This document shows, one piece after another, positions 8,088-16,474 of a DNA stretch of 64,000 nt (positions are counted from its first letter, which is position 1; every line of letters begins with the position of its first letter). Origin of the DNA: Thermoguttaceae bacterium (GTDB taxonomy: Bacteria; Planctomycetota; Planctomycetia; Pirellulales; Thermoguttaceae). The stretch is from NCBI GenBank assembly GCA_017434455.1, contig JAFRFG010000057.1:120412-184411 (forward strand), read 5' to 3'. Under the pieces are notes generated by a model. The model made no database searches. It saw only the letters and a list, made by a program, of their open reading frames with translations, and was not told the origin of the DNA. A program made the position numbers and the translations under genes.

Positions 8088-9599
8088 CTAAAAGCCGTCG
8101 TTCACGGTTTCGTCGGGGAGGTTCTCTCCCGTGATGGTGATTCCCGGAATTTCCCTCAGCCGCCCCAGCAGCGGACGGGGGACTCGAACGCGGAAAATCC
8201 CCAAGCTCTGTTCGGCGTCGTAGTCCCGCCAAAGCACCTCCCCCTCGCGGGCGAGCATGGCGCCGAGACGTCCGTCGGCGATCGGGGCGGTGATGGTCAG
8301 CTCGAGGAACTCACGGCTGAGGAGCTCCCCGGCGGCTTGACGCAGCTTTTCCACGCCGGTTCCGTCTTTGGCGCTTAAGGTAACCGCCAGGGGGTAGCGT
8401 TCGGTCAGACGCGAAAGAATGTCCGGGTCGTCGATGGTATCGGTTTTGTTTAGGACCAGGAGCGTCTCTTTCTCGTCGATCCCCAAGGTCCGCAGGACCT
8501 TCACCGCGCTTTCGATTCGAGTGATCACCTCGGGGTTGCCCGCGTCGGCGACGTGGATGAGCAGGTCGGCCTCGGTCGCCTCCTCGAGCGTAGCCCGGAA
8601 GCTGGCGACTAAGTGGTGCGGCAGGTCACGAATGAAACCGACCGTATCGCTGAGAAGGACCGGTCCCCAGCCGGGGAGGAACCATCGGCGGGTTCGTGTG
8701 TCCAAGGTCGCGAACAAAAGGTCTTTGACAAAGACATTCGAGTCTGTCAGGCGATTGAGCAAAGTGCTCTTCCCGGCGTTGGTGTAGCCGACCAGGCAGA
8801 CGGTACGAACGGCGGTTCTCCCGTGAACCTCACGCTTTTTGCGCTGGTGAATCTCGTCGAGCTCTTTCTTCAGGGCGGCGATCCGCTTTTGAGCGATTCG
8901 CCGGTCGACCTCCAGCTGCTTTTCCCCCGGGCCTCGCAGCCCCACGCCGCCGCCGGCTTGGCGTTCCAAGTGGGTCCACATTCGTTTGAGCCGGGGAAGA
9001 GAATATTCCAGCTGGGCCAATTCGACCGCCAGACGCGCCTCGTAGGTCTGGGCCCGGGAGGCGAAGATATCGAGGATCAGCTCGGTTCGGTCGATCACTT
9101 TAACCTTGAGCGCCTGCTCCAGGTTGCGGGTCTGCGCGGGGAGGAGGTCGCGGTCGAAAAGAACCACGTCCGCTCCGGTTCGTTCGATGAGAAGACGCAG
9201 CTCATCCACCTTTCCGCGGCCGATGCAGGTGGTGATATCGGGGTGCTCTCGGCGCTGAATCAGCTCGGCGGCCGGCAGGACCCCGGCCGCTTTGGCCAGA
9301 CCGGCCAGCTCGGCCAGCGGCGTGGAGGAGGGGGGGGCTTTGGGGGCGTAGACCCCGACCAAAACGGCGGTCTCCCCGAAGTTGCTTTCGGTTCGCGCCA
9401 GCTGATCGGTATGCGTCGAGGCGTCGAAGCGCTCGGTGGACCAGGGGGTCTGGGAAAACGGCGAGGCTTCCCCGTGAGTCTCCTCGGGGTCGTTCCCCAG
9501 ATTTCTCCGTCGGGGGCGCGCGGCCGCGGGGGAACGCGCCGATTTGTCGATGTCTCGATCTCGCTGTCCCGGGTTTTTAGGACCGTTTTGGCGTTTCAT
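8088..9599 (-). CDS. hflX: Ribosome-associated GTPase HflX
   Basis: HflX binds the 50S subunit and helps split stalled ribosomes. The frame is open from 9749, but the ATG at 9599 with AAGGAG 11 bases upstream is the likely start, giving 503 residues (E. coli 426). After an Arg/Pro/Ser-rich N-terminal extension of about 70 residues come the N-domain (VGVYAPK onward, with IGRGKVDEL), the glycine-rich GGGVGLRGPGEKQLEVDRR linker, and the G domain: GYTNAGKST (G1), DTVGF (G3), NKTD (G4) and LSAKDG (G5). The N-terminal extension is unusual and looks disordered. It stands alone, convergent with hslU. Confidence 0.92.
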   Translation of the reverse strand: MKRQNGPKNPGQRDRDIDKSARSPAAARPRRRNLGNDPEETHGEASPFSQTPWSTERFDASTHTDQLARTESNFGETAVLVGVYAPKAPPSSTPLAELAGLAKAAGVLPAAELIQRREHPDITTCIGRGKVDELRLLIERTGADVVLFDRDLLPAQTRNLEQALKVKVIDRTELILDIFASRAQTYEARLAVELAQLEYSLPRLKRMWTHLERQAGGGVGLRGPGEKQLEVDRRIAQKRIAALKKELDEIHQRKKREVHGRTAVRTVCLVGYTNAGKSTLLNRLTDSNVFVKDLLFATLDTRTRRWFLPGWGPVLLSDTVGFIRDLPHHLVASFRATLEEATEADLLIHVADAGNPEVITRIESAVKVLRTLGIDEKETLLVLNKTDTIDDPDILSRLTERYPLAVTLSAKDGTGVEKLRQAAGELLSREFLELTITAPIADGRLGAMLAREGEVLWRDYDAEQSLGIFRVRVPRPLLGRLREIPGITITGENLPDETVNDGF

Positions 9600-9997
9600 T
9601 GGGCAGGAAACTCCTTGGCTGTCTCGGCCAAGCGCTTGCGGATGATCGTTTACGGCCCTGTGGCTTGTTTCGGCAAGAGCGTCTTGCTTCGCGGATAAGA
9701 ACACCGGGGCCCCACCGAGAAGTATAGCCGGAAAATCGGTCGTACACACCCGGGCGTCTGGGGGACAGACCGCCCTAAGAGGCCTGTCGCGAGGGGGCCG
9801 GACGTCGAAAAAATCTCTTCACGCGAACTTTTTTTTCAAGAGACAGCCGCTTAATGGTCGATGATGGACTAGCCGATACTGGGTCTGGCTTTGCGCCCAT
9901 ACCTAGGTGCGAAACGGTTGTATAGCAGTGAATGTGATGGAGCAGGGGCTGCCGGCAGGAAGGAGTCGGCGGTTTAATCCGTGCAAGGAGGCAAGTT
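9600..9997. other. Intergenic region between divergent hflX and porin genes
   Basis: About 400 bases between two divergent starts. For hflX there is a TATACT -10-like box on the minus strand (9726-9721) without a clear -35. For the porin I see no convincing promoter; TATAGC near 9918 lacks a partner box. The porin has an excellent ribosome site, AAGGAGG, 6 bases before its ATG. No open frame with a good start and no RNA gene was recognised. Confidence 0.4.
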
Positions 9998-11614
9998 ATG
10001 CGCAGTTTGTTAACGCGGTTCAGTCTTATGGCGGCCCTCGCCACGATGGCGATCGGTCTGCCTTCTGTAACTGCAATCGGGGCAACTGTTGTTCCTTACG
10101 CTCCGGGAATGTACGCGGCCAACTCCGGGGGGATGGCATACGACTGCGGTGATGCCTACTGTTGTGATTCCGATGCCTGTGATTCGGGGGCTGTGTACGG
10201 TTCCGGAATGATGTACGGCGGGGCAGCGGGAGCTTATGAGCCGGCCGCGCCCTATACTCCCTACCCCTCCGGCGGACTTTACAGCGGCGGCGATTTCACG
10301 CAGCAGGGGCTTCTTCCCAACGAGGTCAAGAGGTTCGGCAAGCTCTATTTTGACGGCTGGGTTTCCGGCGGCGGCGCGACGAATAACGCTTGGCCCATGA
10401 CGGCCTACGCGCCGACGACTCGCGGTGATATCGATGAAGACGACGCGGGCCACGCGGCGGGGATGAACCAGCTGTATGTCATTCTCGGCCGCGAGCTGAC
10501 CAAGGGGGGCGGGGCTGATTTTGGGCTGCGGGCCGATGTGATGTACGGCACCGACTACATGCCGATCACCTCGCTCGGTCTGGAGCAGCGGGACTATCGC
10601 ACCACCGTCTTCGGGGAACATCCCGTCTCGACGGTCTACCAGGCCGATCCTCACTGGAATATCAATGACGAAGGCGGTCATCCGGAATACGGCATCGCTC
10701 TTCCGCAGGTCTACGGCGAGCTCTATCTCCCGATCGCGGCCGGGCTGACGCTCAAGGCGGGGCATTTCTACTCTCCGCTCGGCTACGAGTCGTTCCCGGC
10801 TCCGTGCAACTTCTTCTACTCCCATTCGTACACGATGCTCTACGCCGAGGCGCAGACGCTCACCGGCGCTTTGGGAGAATTGGCGTTCGACAATAACTTC
10901 AGCGTCCTGGCCGGTTATTCGCAGGGTTGGGACGAGTGGACCGATAACAACGGGCATGGCAATATCATGGGCGGTTTCACGATGAAATCGTACGACGAGA
11001 CCGCTTCTTTGGCCTTCATCATGATGACCGGCAAAGAGATTGTCGACCATGAGACAGTCTACAGCCGTACCACCGGCACGATCTATACCTACAGCAGTCA
11101 GGTGTCGAACTACAGTCTGGTTTTCCAGAAGAAGCTCACCCCCGGTCTGACCTATGTCCTTCAGCATGATCTGGGCGCGGCTCAGAACGGTGCCTACAGC
11201 TACTTCGACGACGTCAAGACGACGGACGACGCGTACTGGTACTCGGTGGTCAACTACCTCTACTGGCAGATGGCGTCGAATTTCACCCTCGGGTTCCGCG
11301 CCGAGTGGATGAAAGATCAGGGATATTCCCGGATTTGGGGCGGCCCGTCGAGCGATATCATGACCTACAAGGACGCCTCGGGGAATATCCGGAAGTACGG
11401 CTATCGCTGGGAAGGGGACAACTTCATCGACCTGGCGCTGGGAATCAACTGGAATCCGACGGATTGGCTGACTCTTCGTCCCGAGGTGCGATGGGATTAC
11501 TCCGACATGGAGCGGATCGGAATCGGCGGGGTTCCCGACGCCAAGGGGGTCTACGACCACCTGACCGAGAACAGTCTGGTGACCTTCGGAGGCGATGTGA
11601 TCTGCCGCTTCTAA
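9998..11614 (+). CDS. Outer-membrane porin, BBP2/OmpL-like family
   Basis: 538 residues: a signal peptide (basic MRSLLTR, hydrophobic core, cleavage near residue 30), a short Cys/Gly/Tyr-rich mature N-terminus, then a beta-rich domain from about 110 that ends in a terminal Phe (VICRF), as usual for beta-barrels. DGWVSGG, ADVMYGTD, GHFYSPLGYESFPAPCNFFYSHSY and the many alternating aromatic strands match the planctomycete beta-barrel porin-2 family. C50, C55, C56 and C61 cluster just after the signal peptide. AAGGAGG precedes the ATG, so expression is likely high, and a strong terminator follows. Substrate is unknown. Confidence 0.85.
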   Translation: MRSLLTRFSLMAALATMAIGLPSVTAIGATVVPYAPGMYAANSGGMAYDCGDAYCCDSDACDSGAVYGSGMMYGGAAGAYEPAAPYTPYPSGGLYSGGDFTQQGLLPNEVKRFGKLYFDGWVSGGGATNNAWPMTAYAPTTRGDIDEDDAGHAAGMNQLYVILGRELTKGGGADFGLRADVMYGTDYMPITSLGLEQRDYRTTVFGEHPVSTVYQADPHWNINDEGGHPEYGIALPQVYGELYLPIAAGLTLKAGHFYSPLGYESFPAPCNFFYSHSYTMLYAEAQTLTGALGELAFDNNFSVLAGYSQGWDEWTDNNGHGNIMGGFTMKSYDETASLAFIMMTGKEIVDHETVYSRTTGTIYTYSSQVSNYSLVFQKKLTPGLTYVLQHDLGAAQNGAYSYFDDVKTTDDAYWYSVVNYLYWQMASNFTLGFRAEWMKDQGYSRIWGGPSSDIMTYKDASGNIRKYGYRWEGDNFIDLALGINWNPTDWLTLRPEVRWDYSDMERIGIGGVPDAKGVYDHLTENSLVTFGGDVICRF

Positions 11615-11642
11615 AGCCGTCGGGCTTGATGGGTGAACGAAG

Positions 11643-11674
11643 AAAAAAGACCGGGGAGTCCCCCGGTCTTTTTT
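11643..11674 (+). terminator. Rho-independent terminator of the porin gene
   Basis: A perfect 14-bp stem, AAAAAAGACCGGGG (11643-11656) with CCCCGGTCTTTTTT (11661-11674), loop AGTC, running into more T residues. The flanking A and T runs make it active on both strands in principle. Confidence 0.9.
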
Positions 11675-11717
11675 TGTTTTTGTCATCCCTTTTTCCCTTA
11701 TCCTTAGGTGCGGGCGG

Positions 11718-11746
11718 TTGAATTTCAAGGGGGGAGAAACTATAAT
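11718..11746 (+). promoter_or_regulatory. Strong promoter of the alpha-CTD gene
   Basis: TTGAAT (11718-11723), 17-base spacer, TATAAT (11741-11746). The -10 is perfect and the spacing ideal. It starts transcription about 50 bases before the alpha-CTD start codon. Confidence 0.75.
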
Positions 11747-11800
11747 ACGCGAGAGGAATTGGATTCTTACCGCCAAACGCGAAATAAGGAGTGTCAAACG

Positions 11801-12070
11801 ATGGGAACACGTATCAAGCTGAACCCGGAGGTTGTTCGTGAAGCGGAACGTCAGAGAAAACTGGCGATGAGTACCGCTGAGATCGGCCTTTCCGTTCGGA
11901 CGACCAACTGCCTGGATGAGCAGGGGATCTCTACGGTGGAGGACCTGCTCAACTGCAATCCGAGTGATCTGCTGGCGATCCCCAATTTTGGGGAAAAGAC
12001 ACTCGAGGAGGTCTTTCTGGCACTGGAGAAGATCGGTTTTTACCGCCAGGGACGGCGAGAGACAAAGTAA
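11801..12070 (+). CDS. Stand-alone RNA polymerase alpha-subunit C-terminal-domain protein
   Basis: The ATG at 11801 has AAGGAG about 9 bases upstream; longer in-frame starts would read through the promoter. The 89-residue protein is essentially one alpha-CTD (about 25-80) after a basic helix (residues 8-22). The DNA-contact residues of E. coli alpha are kept: R33 and N36 in SVRTTNCL (E. coli R265, N268), and G64, K66, T67 in NFGEKTLEEV (E. coli G296, K298, S299). There is no alpha N-terminal domain, so it cannot assemble as a normal alpha subunit. It could bind UP-element DNA or activators by itself. Its own strong promoter and the downstream DUF3592-like, folP and sialidase-like genes suggest the head of an operon. 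Confidence 0.85.
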   Translation: MGTRIKLNPEVVREAERQRKLAMSTAEIGLSVRTTNCLDEQGISTVEDLLNCNPSDLLAIPNFGEKTLEEVFLALEKIGFYRQGRRETK

Positions 12071-12148
12071 CATCTCCACACTGTAATTTCTCCGCGCCGA
12101 GAGATTTTCTCAAAAGGCGTGAAAAATTACCGGAACCAGGAGTTTGGG

Positions 12149-13435
12149 GTGCTTATGTCAGAGTCGACTGGTACGCAGCCGGGGCGAAGCGACGCCGCGG
12201 GGCATCGGGTCGGTCCCTGGAAACTCTCCGAGATCGTTCTCTTCGGGGGGATATTCCTCATTGGCCTTCTCGTTTTGTCGATCCACCTCTTAACCTGGGG
12301 GCGGGGACAGATTGAGATGCGTCGGCGCTACGACAGCACCTTCTGCGTCGTCGATCGCCTGGTTCGCCGCTCTTTGGACGATGGCAGCGGCCAGCCGCGC
12401 TATCGTCCCGAGATCGAGGTCCATTATCTGGTGGCCGATCGGCTGTATCGCCGGCTGATCTACGACGAGACCACCTGGACGCGTGACCAGGGATTTGTCT
12501 ATTCTCAGTCCAAAGCCGACGAGATTCTCTGCCATTACCGCGTCGGGAAGCGATATCGCTGCTACTACCTTTCCGGCGATCCCGAATCGGCCGTTTTGGA
12601 GCCGATCGGGGAGTTCTGGGGCTGGTGGTTTTTGCTGATCCCAGTGACGCTCCTGATTTTCGGGTTGACCGGTCTGATCTATCGTGTTCGGCTGCATCGA
12701 ACCTCTCCCGAGGAGCGGTCGATTCCCGTCCACCGAACCGATCTGTATCCGACCCTCCCTGTCACCAACCGGATCAACGACAGTCCCGGCACCCAGCTGG
12801 CGTACCGTCTCCCCGTTTTCTTCCTCCCGGTGACACAGACGGTCGTCGGACTGATGGTGATGCTCCTCTGGGTGGGGGTCTCGCTGTTTGGGATGATCTA
12901 TACCCTGGTCACCGCCGACGGTACGGCGGATGTTCTCCTCGGCCTGCTGTTTGGGCTGATTTTCTGCGGAGCGGCGTTTGCCTTTTTGCCGTGGTTTATC
13001 CATCGGTATCACACCGCGTTCGATATCGGTTCGACCACGCTGGAAATATCGAATCATCCGATCTGTCCCGGACGCAAATACCGAGTGGTGATGATGCAGT
13101 CCGGACCGGCTGTCGACGTTCCCTGCGCGGTGAGCGTGGTTTGTACCGAAGTGGCACGGTATCGGCAGGGGACCGATACCCTGACCAACCAGCGTGAGGT
13201 CTTTCATCTCCCCTTGCTGTCGAAAACGTGGAATGTCCCCAAGGGAGAGGTCGAAAGCACCGATTTTTTTCTGGAGCTTCCGATTGGCGTGATGCACTCC
13301 TTCTTGGCGGAAAACAACCAGATTCATTGGTGGCTGGTCGTCGATTTTACTAGGACCGACGGCGCGGCGATCCGCCGTGAAAGTCCCCTGGTGGTGATCC
13401 CCTTCTCTCCCCCCGACGAGCCGGCTGAAGGCTGA
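12149..13435 (+). CDS. DUF3592-like membrane protein
   Basis: Unknown function. From the preferred GTG at 12149 (AGGAG six bases upstream) it has 428 residues; an ATG at 12155 is possible but sits 12 bases from that site. The order is: a first membrane helix (LFGGIFLIGLLVLSIHLL), an extracytoplasmic domain with the pattern of DUF3592 (variable 'CTVV..' start, PEIEVHYLV, YRVGKRYRCYYLSGDP), a second helix (WWFLLIPVTLLIFGLTGLIY), a loop, then two more helices about 225-285, and a soluble beta-rich C-terminus. The DUF3592 match rests on the 'Y..G....VYYnP'-like motif. It is followed after 18 bases by folP. Confidence 0.65.
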   Translation: MLMSESTGTQPGRSDAAGHRVGPWKLSEIVLFGGIFLIGLLVLSIHLLTWGRGQIEMRRRYDSTFCVVDRLVRRSLDDGSGQPRYRPEIEVHYLVADRLYRRLIYDETTWTRDQGFVYSQSKADEILCHYRVGKRYRCYYLSGDPESAVLEPIGEFWGWWFLLIPVTLLIFGLTGLIYRVRLHRTSPEERSIPVHRTDLYPTLPVTNRINDSPGTQLAYRLPVFFLPVTQTVVGLMVMLLWVGVSLFGMIYTLVTADGTADVLLGLLFGLIFCGAAFAFLPWFIHRYHTAFDIGSTTLEISNHPICPGRKYRVVMMQSGPAVDVPCAVSVVCTEVARYRQGTDTLTNQREVFHLPLLSKTWNVPKGEVESTDFFLELPIGVMHSFLAENNQIHWWLVVDFTRTDGAAIRRESPLVVIPFSPPDEPAEG

Positions 13436-13453
13436 GGCGTCTTGAGAACAGCT

Positions 13454-14263
13454 ATGAACCACCGATCCTTTCCCGTGAACAGAAGTGATCTGTCGCGATT
13501 TCCGGCGATGATGGGGATCGTCAACGTGACCCCCGATTCCTTTTCTGACGGCGGCCTGTACAGCGACTTCGCCTCGGCTTTGAGGCATGGCCGGGAGCTT
13601 GCCGCCGACGGGGCGGCGATCATCGATGTTGGCGGGGAGAGTACCCGTCCGGGTTTTCGGCCGGTATCGGCCGCCGAGGAACGGCGGCGGGTGATCCCCG
13701 TCGCTGAAGCGTTGTCTGAGGACGGTCTCTTTGTCAGCATCGATACGACCCGGGCCGAGACGGCGCGCGCCGCGCTGGAGGCCGGCGCCCGGATGATCAA
13801 CGATATTTCCGGAGGGCTCTTTGATCCCGAGATGGTTTCCCTGGCGGCCGATCGGCGCTGCTGGGTCTGTCTGGGGCATATCTTTCCCGAAAACGCCACG
13901 CCAGAGGGGCTGCACAACCCCTATACCGCCGAGGGCGATGTGGTGGAAAAAGTCCTGACCGACCTGCGTGAGCGCCGTGATTGTTTTCTCGCCGCGGGGG
14001 TCCCGCGCGAGCGGATTGTTCTCGATCTGGGAATCGGTTTTGGAAAGACCGCTGAGCAGAACCTGGCGATTCTCGATCGAATCGACTCTTTTCACCGGCT
14101 CGACTGCCGTCTGGCCGTCGGGGTGTCGCGCAAGCGTTTTCTCGGGGGAGATACTCTTCAGGAAAAAGATCGCCGTACGGCGCTTTGGACGAGCTATCTT
14201 GTGAAACACCGTATCGATATAATCCGGGTACACCAGATCAATCCATCATCCCAGACACAATGA
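13454..14263 (+). CDS. folP: Dihydropteroate synthase
   Basis: FolP condenses 4-aminobenzoate with dihydropterin diphosphate in folate synthesis. Family motifs are in order: GIVNVTPDSFSDGG, DVGGESTRPG, SIDTTR, INDISGG, DLGIGFGKT (normally DPG.GFGK) and GVSRKRFLGG, then the RVH near the C-terminus. The loop after strand 5, usually with an 'MH..G.P..MQ' signature, is LGHIFPENATPEGLHNPY here, a clear departure. Start: the ATG at 13454 gives 270 residues; a TTG at 13442 is an alternative with no better ribosome site. It sits between the DUF3592-like and sialidase-like genes with gaps of 18 and 9 bases. Confidence 0.88.
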   Translation: MNHRSFPVNRSDLSRFPAMMGIVNVTPDSFSDGGLYSDFASALRHGRELAADGAAIIDVGGESTRPGFRPVSAAEERRRVIPVAEALSEDGLFVSIDTTRAETARAALEAGARMINDISGGLFDPEMVSLAADRRCWVCLGHIFPENATPEGLHNPYTAEGDVVEKVLTDLRERRDCFLAAGVPRERIVLDLGIGFGKTAEQNLAILDRIDSFHRLDCRLAVGVSRKRFLGGDTLQEKDRRTALWTSYLVKHRIDIIRVHQINPSSQTQ

Positions 14264-14272
14264 GAGGCATCG

Positions 14273-15610
14273 ATGAGAAAAACTCTTTCCGTCCTGTTCC
14301 AGGCCGCGCTGCTGGCGCTGTTTGTTATGGTGCTTAAGACCGGTTCGCTGCCGGCCCAATCCGAGCACGCCGTCGAGAAGGCCCATGAGCTGGCGAAGAC
14401 ACACCCCGAGTACGAGAAGGATATCCTTCTGTCCAAGCCCGACTTCATTGTCTTCGCGCCGCAGCAGGACTTCCGAAAGGTGGGGGATACCTACAACGAT
14501 CATTTCCAGGTCTTCGACAAACCGGACGGAACCCTTTTCGCCGTCTGGACACAGGCGACCCGTGAGGGGAACGTGGATCACCACATCGCCTTTTCGAAGA
14601 GCACCGATAAGGGATTGACCTGGAGCGAGCCGGAGATTTTGGCCGGTTCCGCCAACGCGGTCCATCCGCAGCTGCGCGCCAGCTGGCAGCAGCCGATGGT
14701 CTCCAAGTCGGGGAGAATCTACGTCTTTTGGGTTCAGCAGGTCTCCAACACGCTCAATCAGCATTGCGGGGCGATGTTTGGGATCTTCTCCGATAACGAC
14801 GGCGACAGCTGGTCGGCGCCGCGTCAGGTCACCTTCGGCCGCCAGAGTGAGGGAGATACGGGAACCGACGATCCGACCCCGATGTGGTGCAATTGGCAGC
14901 GTCCTCTGCGCCTGGGGGAGGGGGGGCGCTACCTGGTCGCTTCCAGCCATCACCGAAAGCTTAAAAACGGCGAGTACGTGATCTCGACGGAATTTCTTCA
15001 ATTCGACAATATCGATGACGATCCCCCGGTGGAGGATGTCCGTCTGAAATGGTTCTGTGTTGGCGATCAGGGGCTGTTTTGGCAGGGGTTCAGCAATACC
15101 TGCGAGGAATCGTCCCTGGTCAAGCTCCCCGACGGCCGACTGTTCACCATCATGCGGACCTCGGCCGGGTACCCCATCTGGTCGGTCAGCGGTGATAACG
15201 GCCAAACCTGGGCCGAGCCGAAGCCCCTGCGCGATCGCGATGGAGGGGAAATCTTTAAGCACCCCCGTTCCCCCTGCCCGATCTATGACCGATACGGGTG
15301 CGAGGCCGGCAGCGGCTATTATTTCGCCTTCATCCACAATGCCTTCGACGAAAACGCCAAAACCGAATGGCAAAACCGCGGGCCGCTGTATCTCATCGCG
15401 GGCAAATTCCAGCCGGACGCCGAGCAGCCGGTCTGGTTCGCTCCCCCGCAGCTGTTTTCCGAGCGGGAATCGAATAACTCGTTCTATACCAGTTCGACGG
15501 TGGTCGACGGGAAGACGGTGCTCTGGTACAACGACAAAAAGTTCTATCTTCTGGGGCGCTATATTGGGGATGAGTGGTTCCGCTTCTGGGAGGAGCAGCA
15601 GGACAAGTAG
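14273..15610 (+). CDS. Secreted BNR-repeat (sialidase-superfamily) protein
   Basis: 445 residues: a signal peptide (MRKTLS, hydrophobic core, cleavage near LPAQ at about 29), then a six-bladed-propeller type sequence with Asp-box repeats: STDKGLTW, DNDGDSWS and SGDNGQTW, each followed by an EP or AP pair. This matches the BNR-repeat neuraminidase-like family (exo-sialidase-like, often secreted in planctomycetes). I cannot confirm the full Arg triad, Tyr nucleophile and Asp of true sialidases, so activity is open; related proteins act on other glycans. GAGAGG lies 5 bases before the ATG. It closes the run that starts with the alpha-CTD gene and ends at a bidirectional terminator. Confidence 0.75.
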   Translation: MRKTLSVLFQAALLALFVMVLKTGSLPAQSEHAVEKAHELAKTHPEYEKDILLSKPDFIVFAPQQDFRKVGDTYNDHFQVFDKPDGTLFAVWTQATREGNVDHHIAFSKSTDKGLTWSEPEILAGSANAVHPQLRASWQQPMVSKSGRIYVFWVQQVSNTLNQHCGAMFGIFSDNDGDSWSAPRQVTFGRQSEGDTGTDDPTPMWCNWQRPLRLGEGGRYLVASSHHRKLKNGEYVISTEFLQFDNIDDDPPVEDVRLKWFCVGDQGLFWQGFSNTCEESSLVKLPDGRLFTIMRTSAGYPIWSVSGDNGQTWAEPKPLRDRDGGEIFKHPRSPCPIYDRYGCEAGSGYYFAFIHNAFDENAKTEWQNRGPLYLIAGKFQPDAEQPVWFAPPQLFSERESNNSFYTSSTVVDGKTVLWYNDKKFYLLGRYIGDEWFRFWEEQQDK

Positions 15611-15640
15611 GGGAGAATTCTCCTAAGTGCCGCGGAAAAC

Positions 15641-15669
15641 AAAAAAGGTGCCTAAAAGGCACCTTTTTT
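15641..15669. terminator. Bidirectional terminator between sialidase-like and SDR genes
   Basis: A perfect 13-bp stem, AAAAAAGGTGCCT (15641-15653) with AGGCACCTTTTTT (15657-15669), loop AAA. The A and T runs serve the two convergent genes that end at 15610 and 15671. Confidence 0.9.
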
Positions 15670-15670
15670 G

Positions 15671-16474
15671 TTACGTGTTCTTCAGTACAAGCCAATCCCC
15701 CAGGGGCGGCCACAGCGCCTCGATGGCGAACAGAAGCCGCGCCTTCCAGGGGACGACCAATTCGGGGCGCCGCTTTTCGCAGCAGCGCAGAATCTTTCGC
15801 GCCAGACAGTCGGGGTCGATCTTTCCGACCTTGACCCCCGCGCCGGGTTTTAGCGCCGAATCGGGGATTCCCTCTTGTTTAAGCGGATAGAGCCGCTCGT
15901 CGGGGCGTTTGATCGGGCCGGGGCAGACCAAAAGAACGTGGAGCCCTTCCGGCGCCATCTCCAGGCGAAGCTGCTGGGAGAACGCCGCCATCGCGAACTT
16001 GGTGATCGGGTATCCTCCGACCCAGCGCGAGGCGCTTTTGGCGGCCAGGGAGCCGATATTGACGACGTGTCCCTTGCTTTCCAACAGCTTGGGGAGCGCC
16101 GCCTGAGTGAAGCGGACCGCGCCGAGGAGGTTCAGATCGAAGAGCCGCCGCAGCGCCTCGGGGTCGGTTTGGGCGATCCAGCCGCGATCGGTACGGCCGG
16201 CGGCGTTGACCAGCACGTCGATCGTTTGACGAAGGGCAAGGGTTTCGCTCATCGCCCGACGGACATCGTCCTGACGGGTGACGTCGCAGGTGATGGAGCG
16301 TACGTCGATCCCCAAAGCCGAGAGTTCCTCTTCGGCCCGGATGCCGAGCTGCGGCTCCAAGCCGAAGAGAACCAGCCGGGCGCCGGCACGGCCGAAGGCC
16401 TCGGCGATCCGGCGGCCAAAACCGCTGGTTCCCCCGGTGACTAGGACGCTTTTCCCCCGCCAAAAGTCACTCAT
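15671..16474 (-). CDS. Short-chain dehydrogenase/reductase
   Basis: Classical SDR of 267 residues from the ATG at 16474. The NAD(P) site is TGGTSGFG, an NAAG motif follows (VLVNAAGRTD), and the active-site set is Ser in NIGSLAAK with the YPITK tyrosine and lysine. The PGPIKRP segment fits the family, and a C-terminal amphipathic or hydrophobic stretch (LLFAIEALWPPLGDWL) resembles membrane-associated DHRS7-like SDRs. Its ATG overlaps the stop of the upstream secreted-protein gene (ATGA), so the two are translationally coupled. Substrate unknown. Confidence 0.85.
   Translation of the reverse strand: MSDFWRGKSVLVTGGTSGFGRRIAEAFGRAGARLVLFGLEPQLGIRAEEELSALGIDVRSITCDVTRQDDVRRAMSETLALRQTIDVLVNAAGRTDRGWIAQTDPEALRRLFDLNLLGAVRFTQAALPKLLESKGHVVNIGSLAAKSASRWVGGYPITKFAMAAFSQQLRLEMAPEGLHVLLVCPGPIKRPDERLYPLKQEGIPDSALKPGAGVKVGKIDPDCLARKILRCCEKRRPELVVPWKARLLFAIEALWPPLGDWLVLKNT

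Noticed and set aside
10010..12079. A 689-codon open frame on the minus strand
   Set aside because: It lies opposite the porin and alpha-CTD genes, crosses a strong terminator and a promoter, and its translation is rich in His, Arg and Val with no domain. It is a mirror frame caused by G+C-biased codon use.
12290..14233. A 647-codon minus-strand open frame
   Set aside because: It is antisense to the DUF3592-like and folP genes, which have clear motifs. It has no ribosome site or domain.
14273..15610. Calling the BNR protein a proven sialidase
   Set aside because: Asp-boxes are present, but I could not place the full Arg triad and Tyr/Glu pair, so only the superfamily is claimed.
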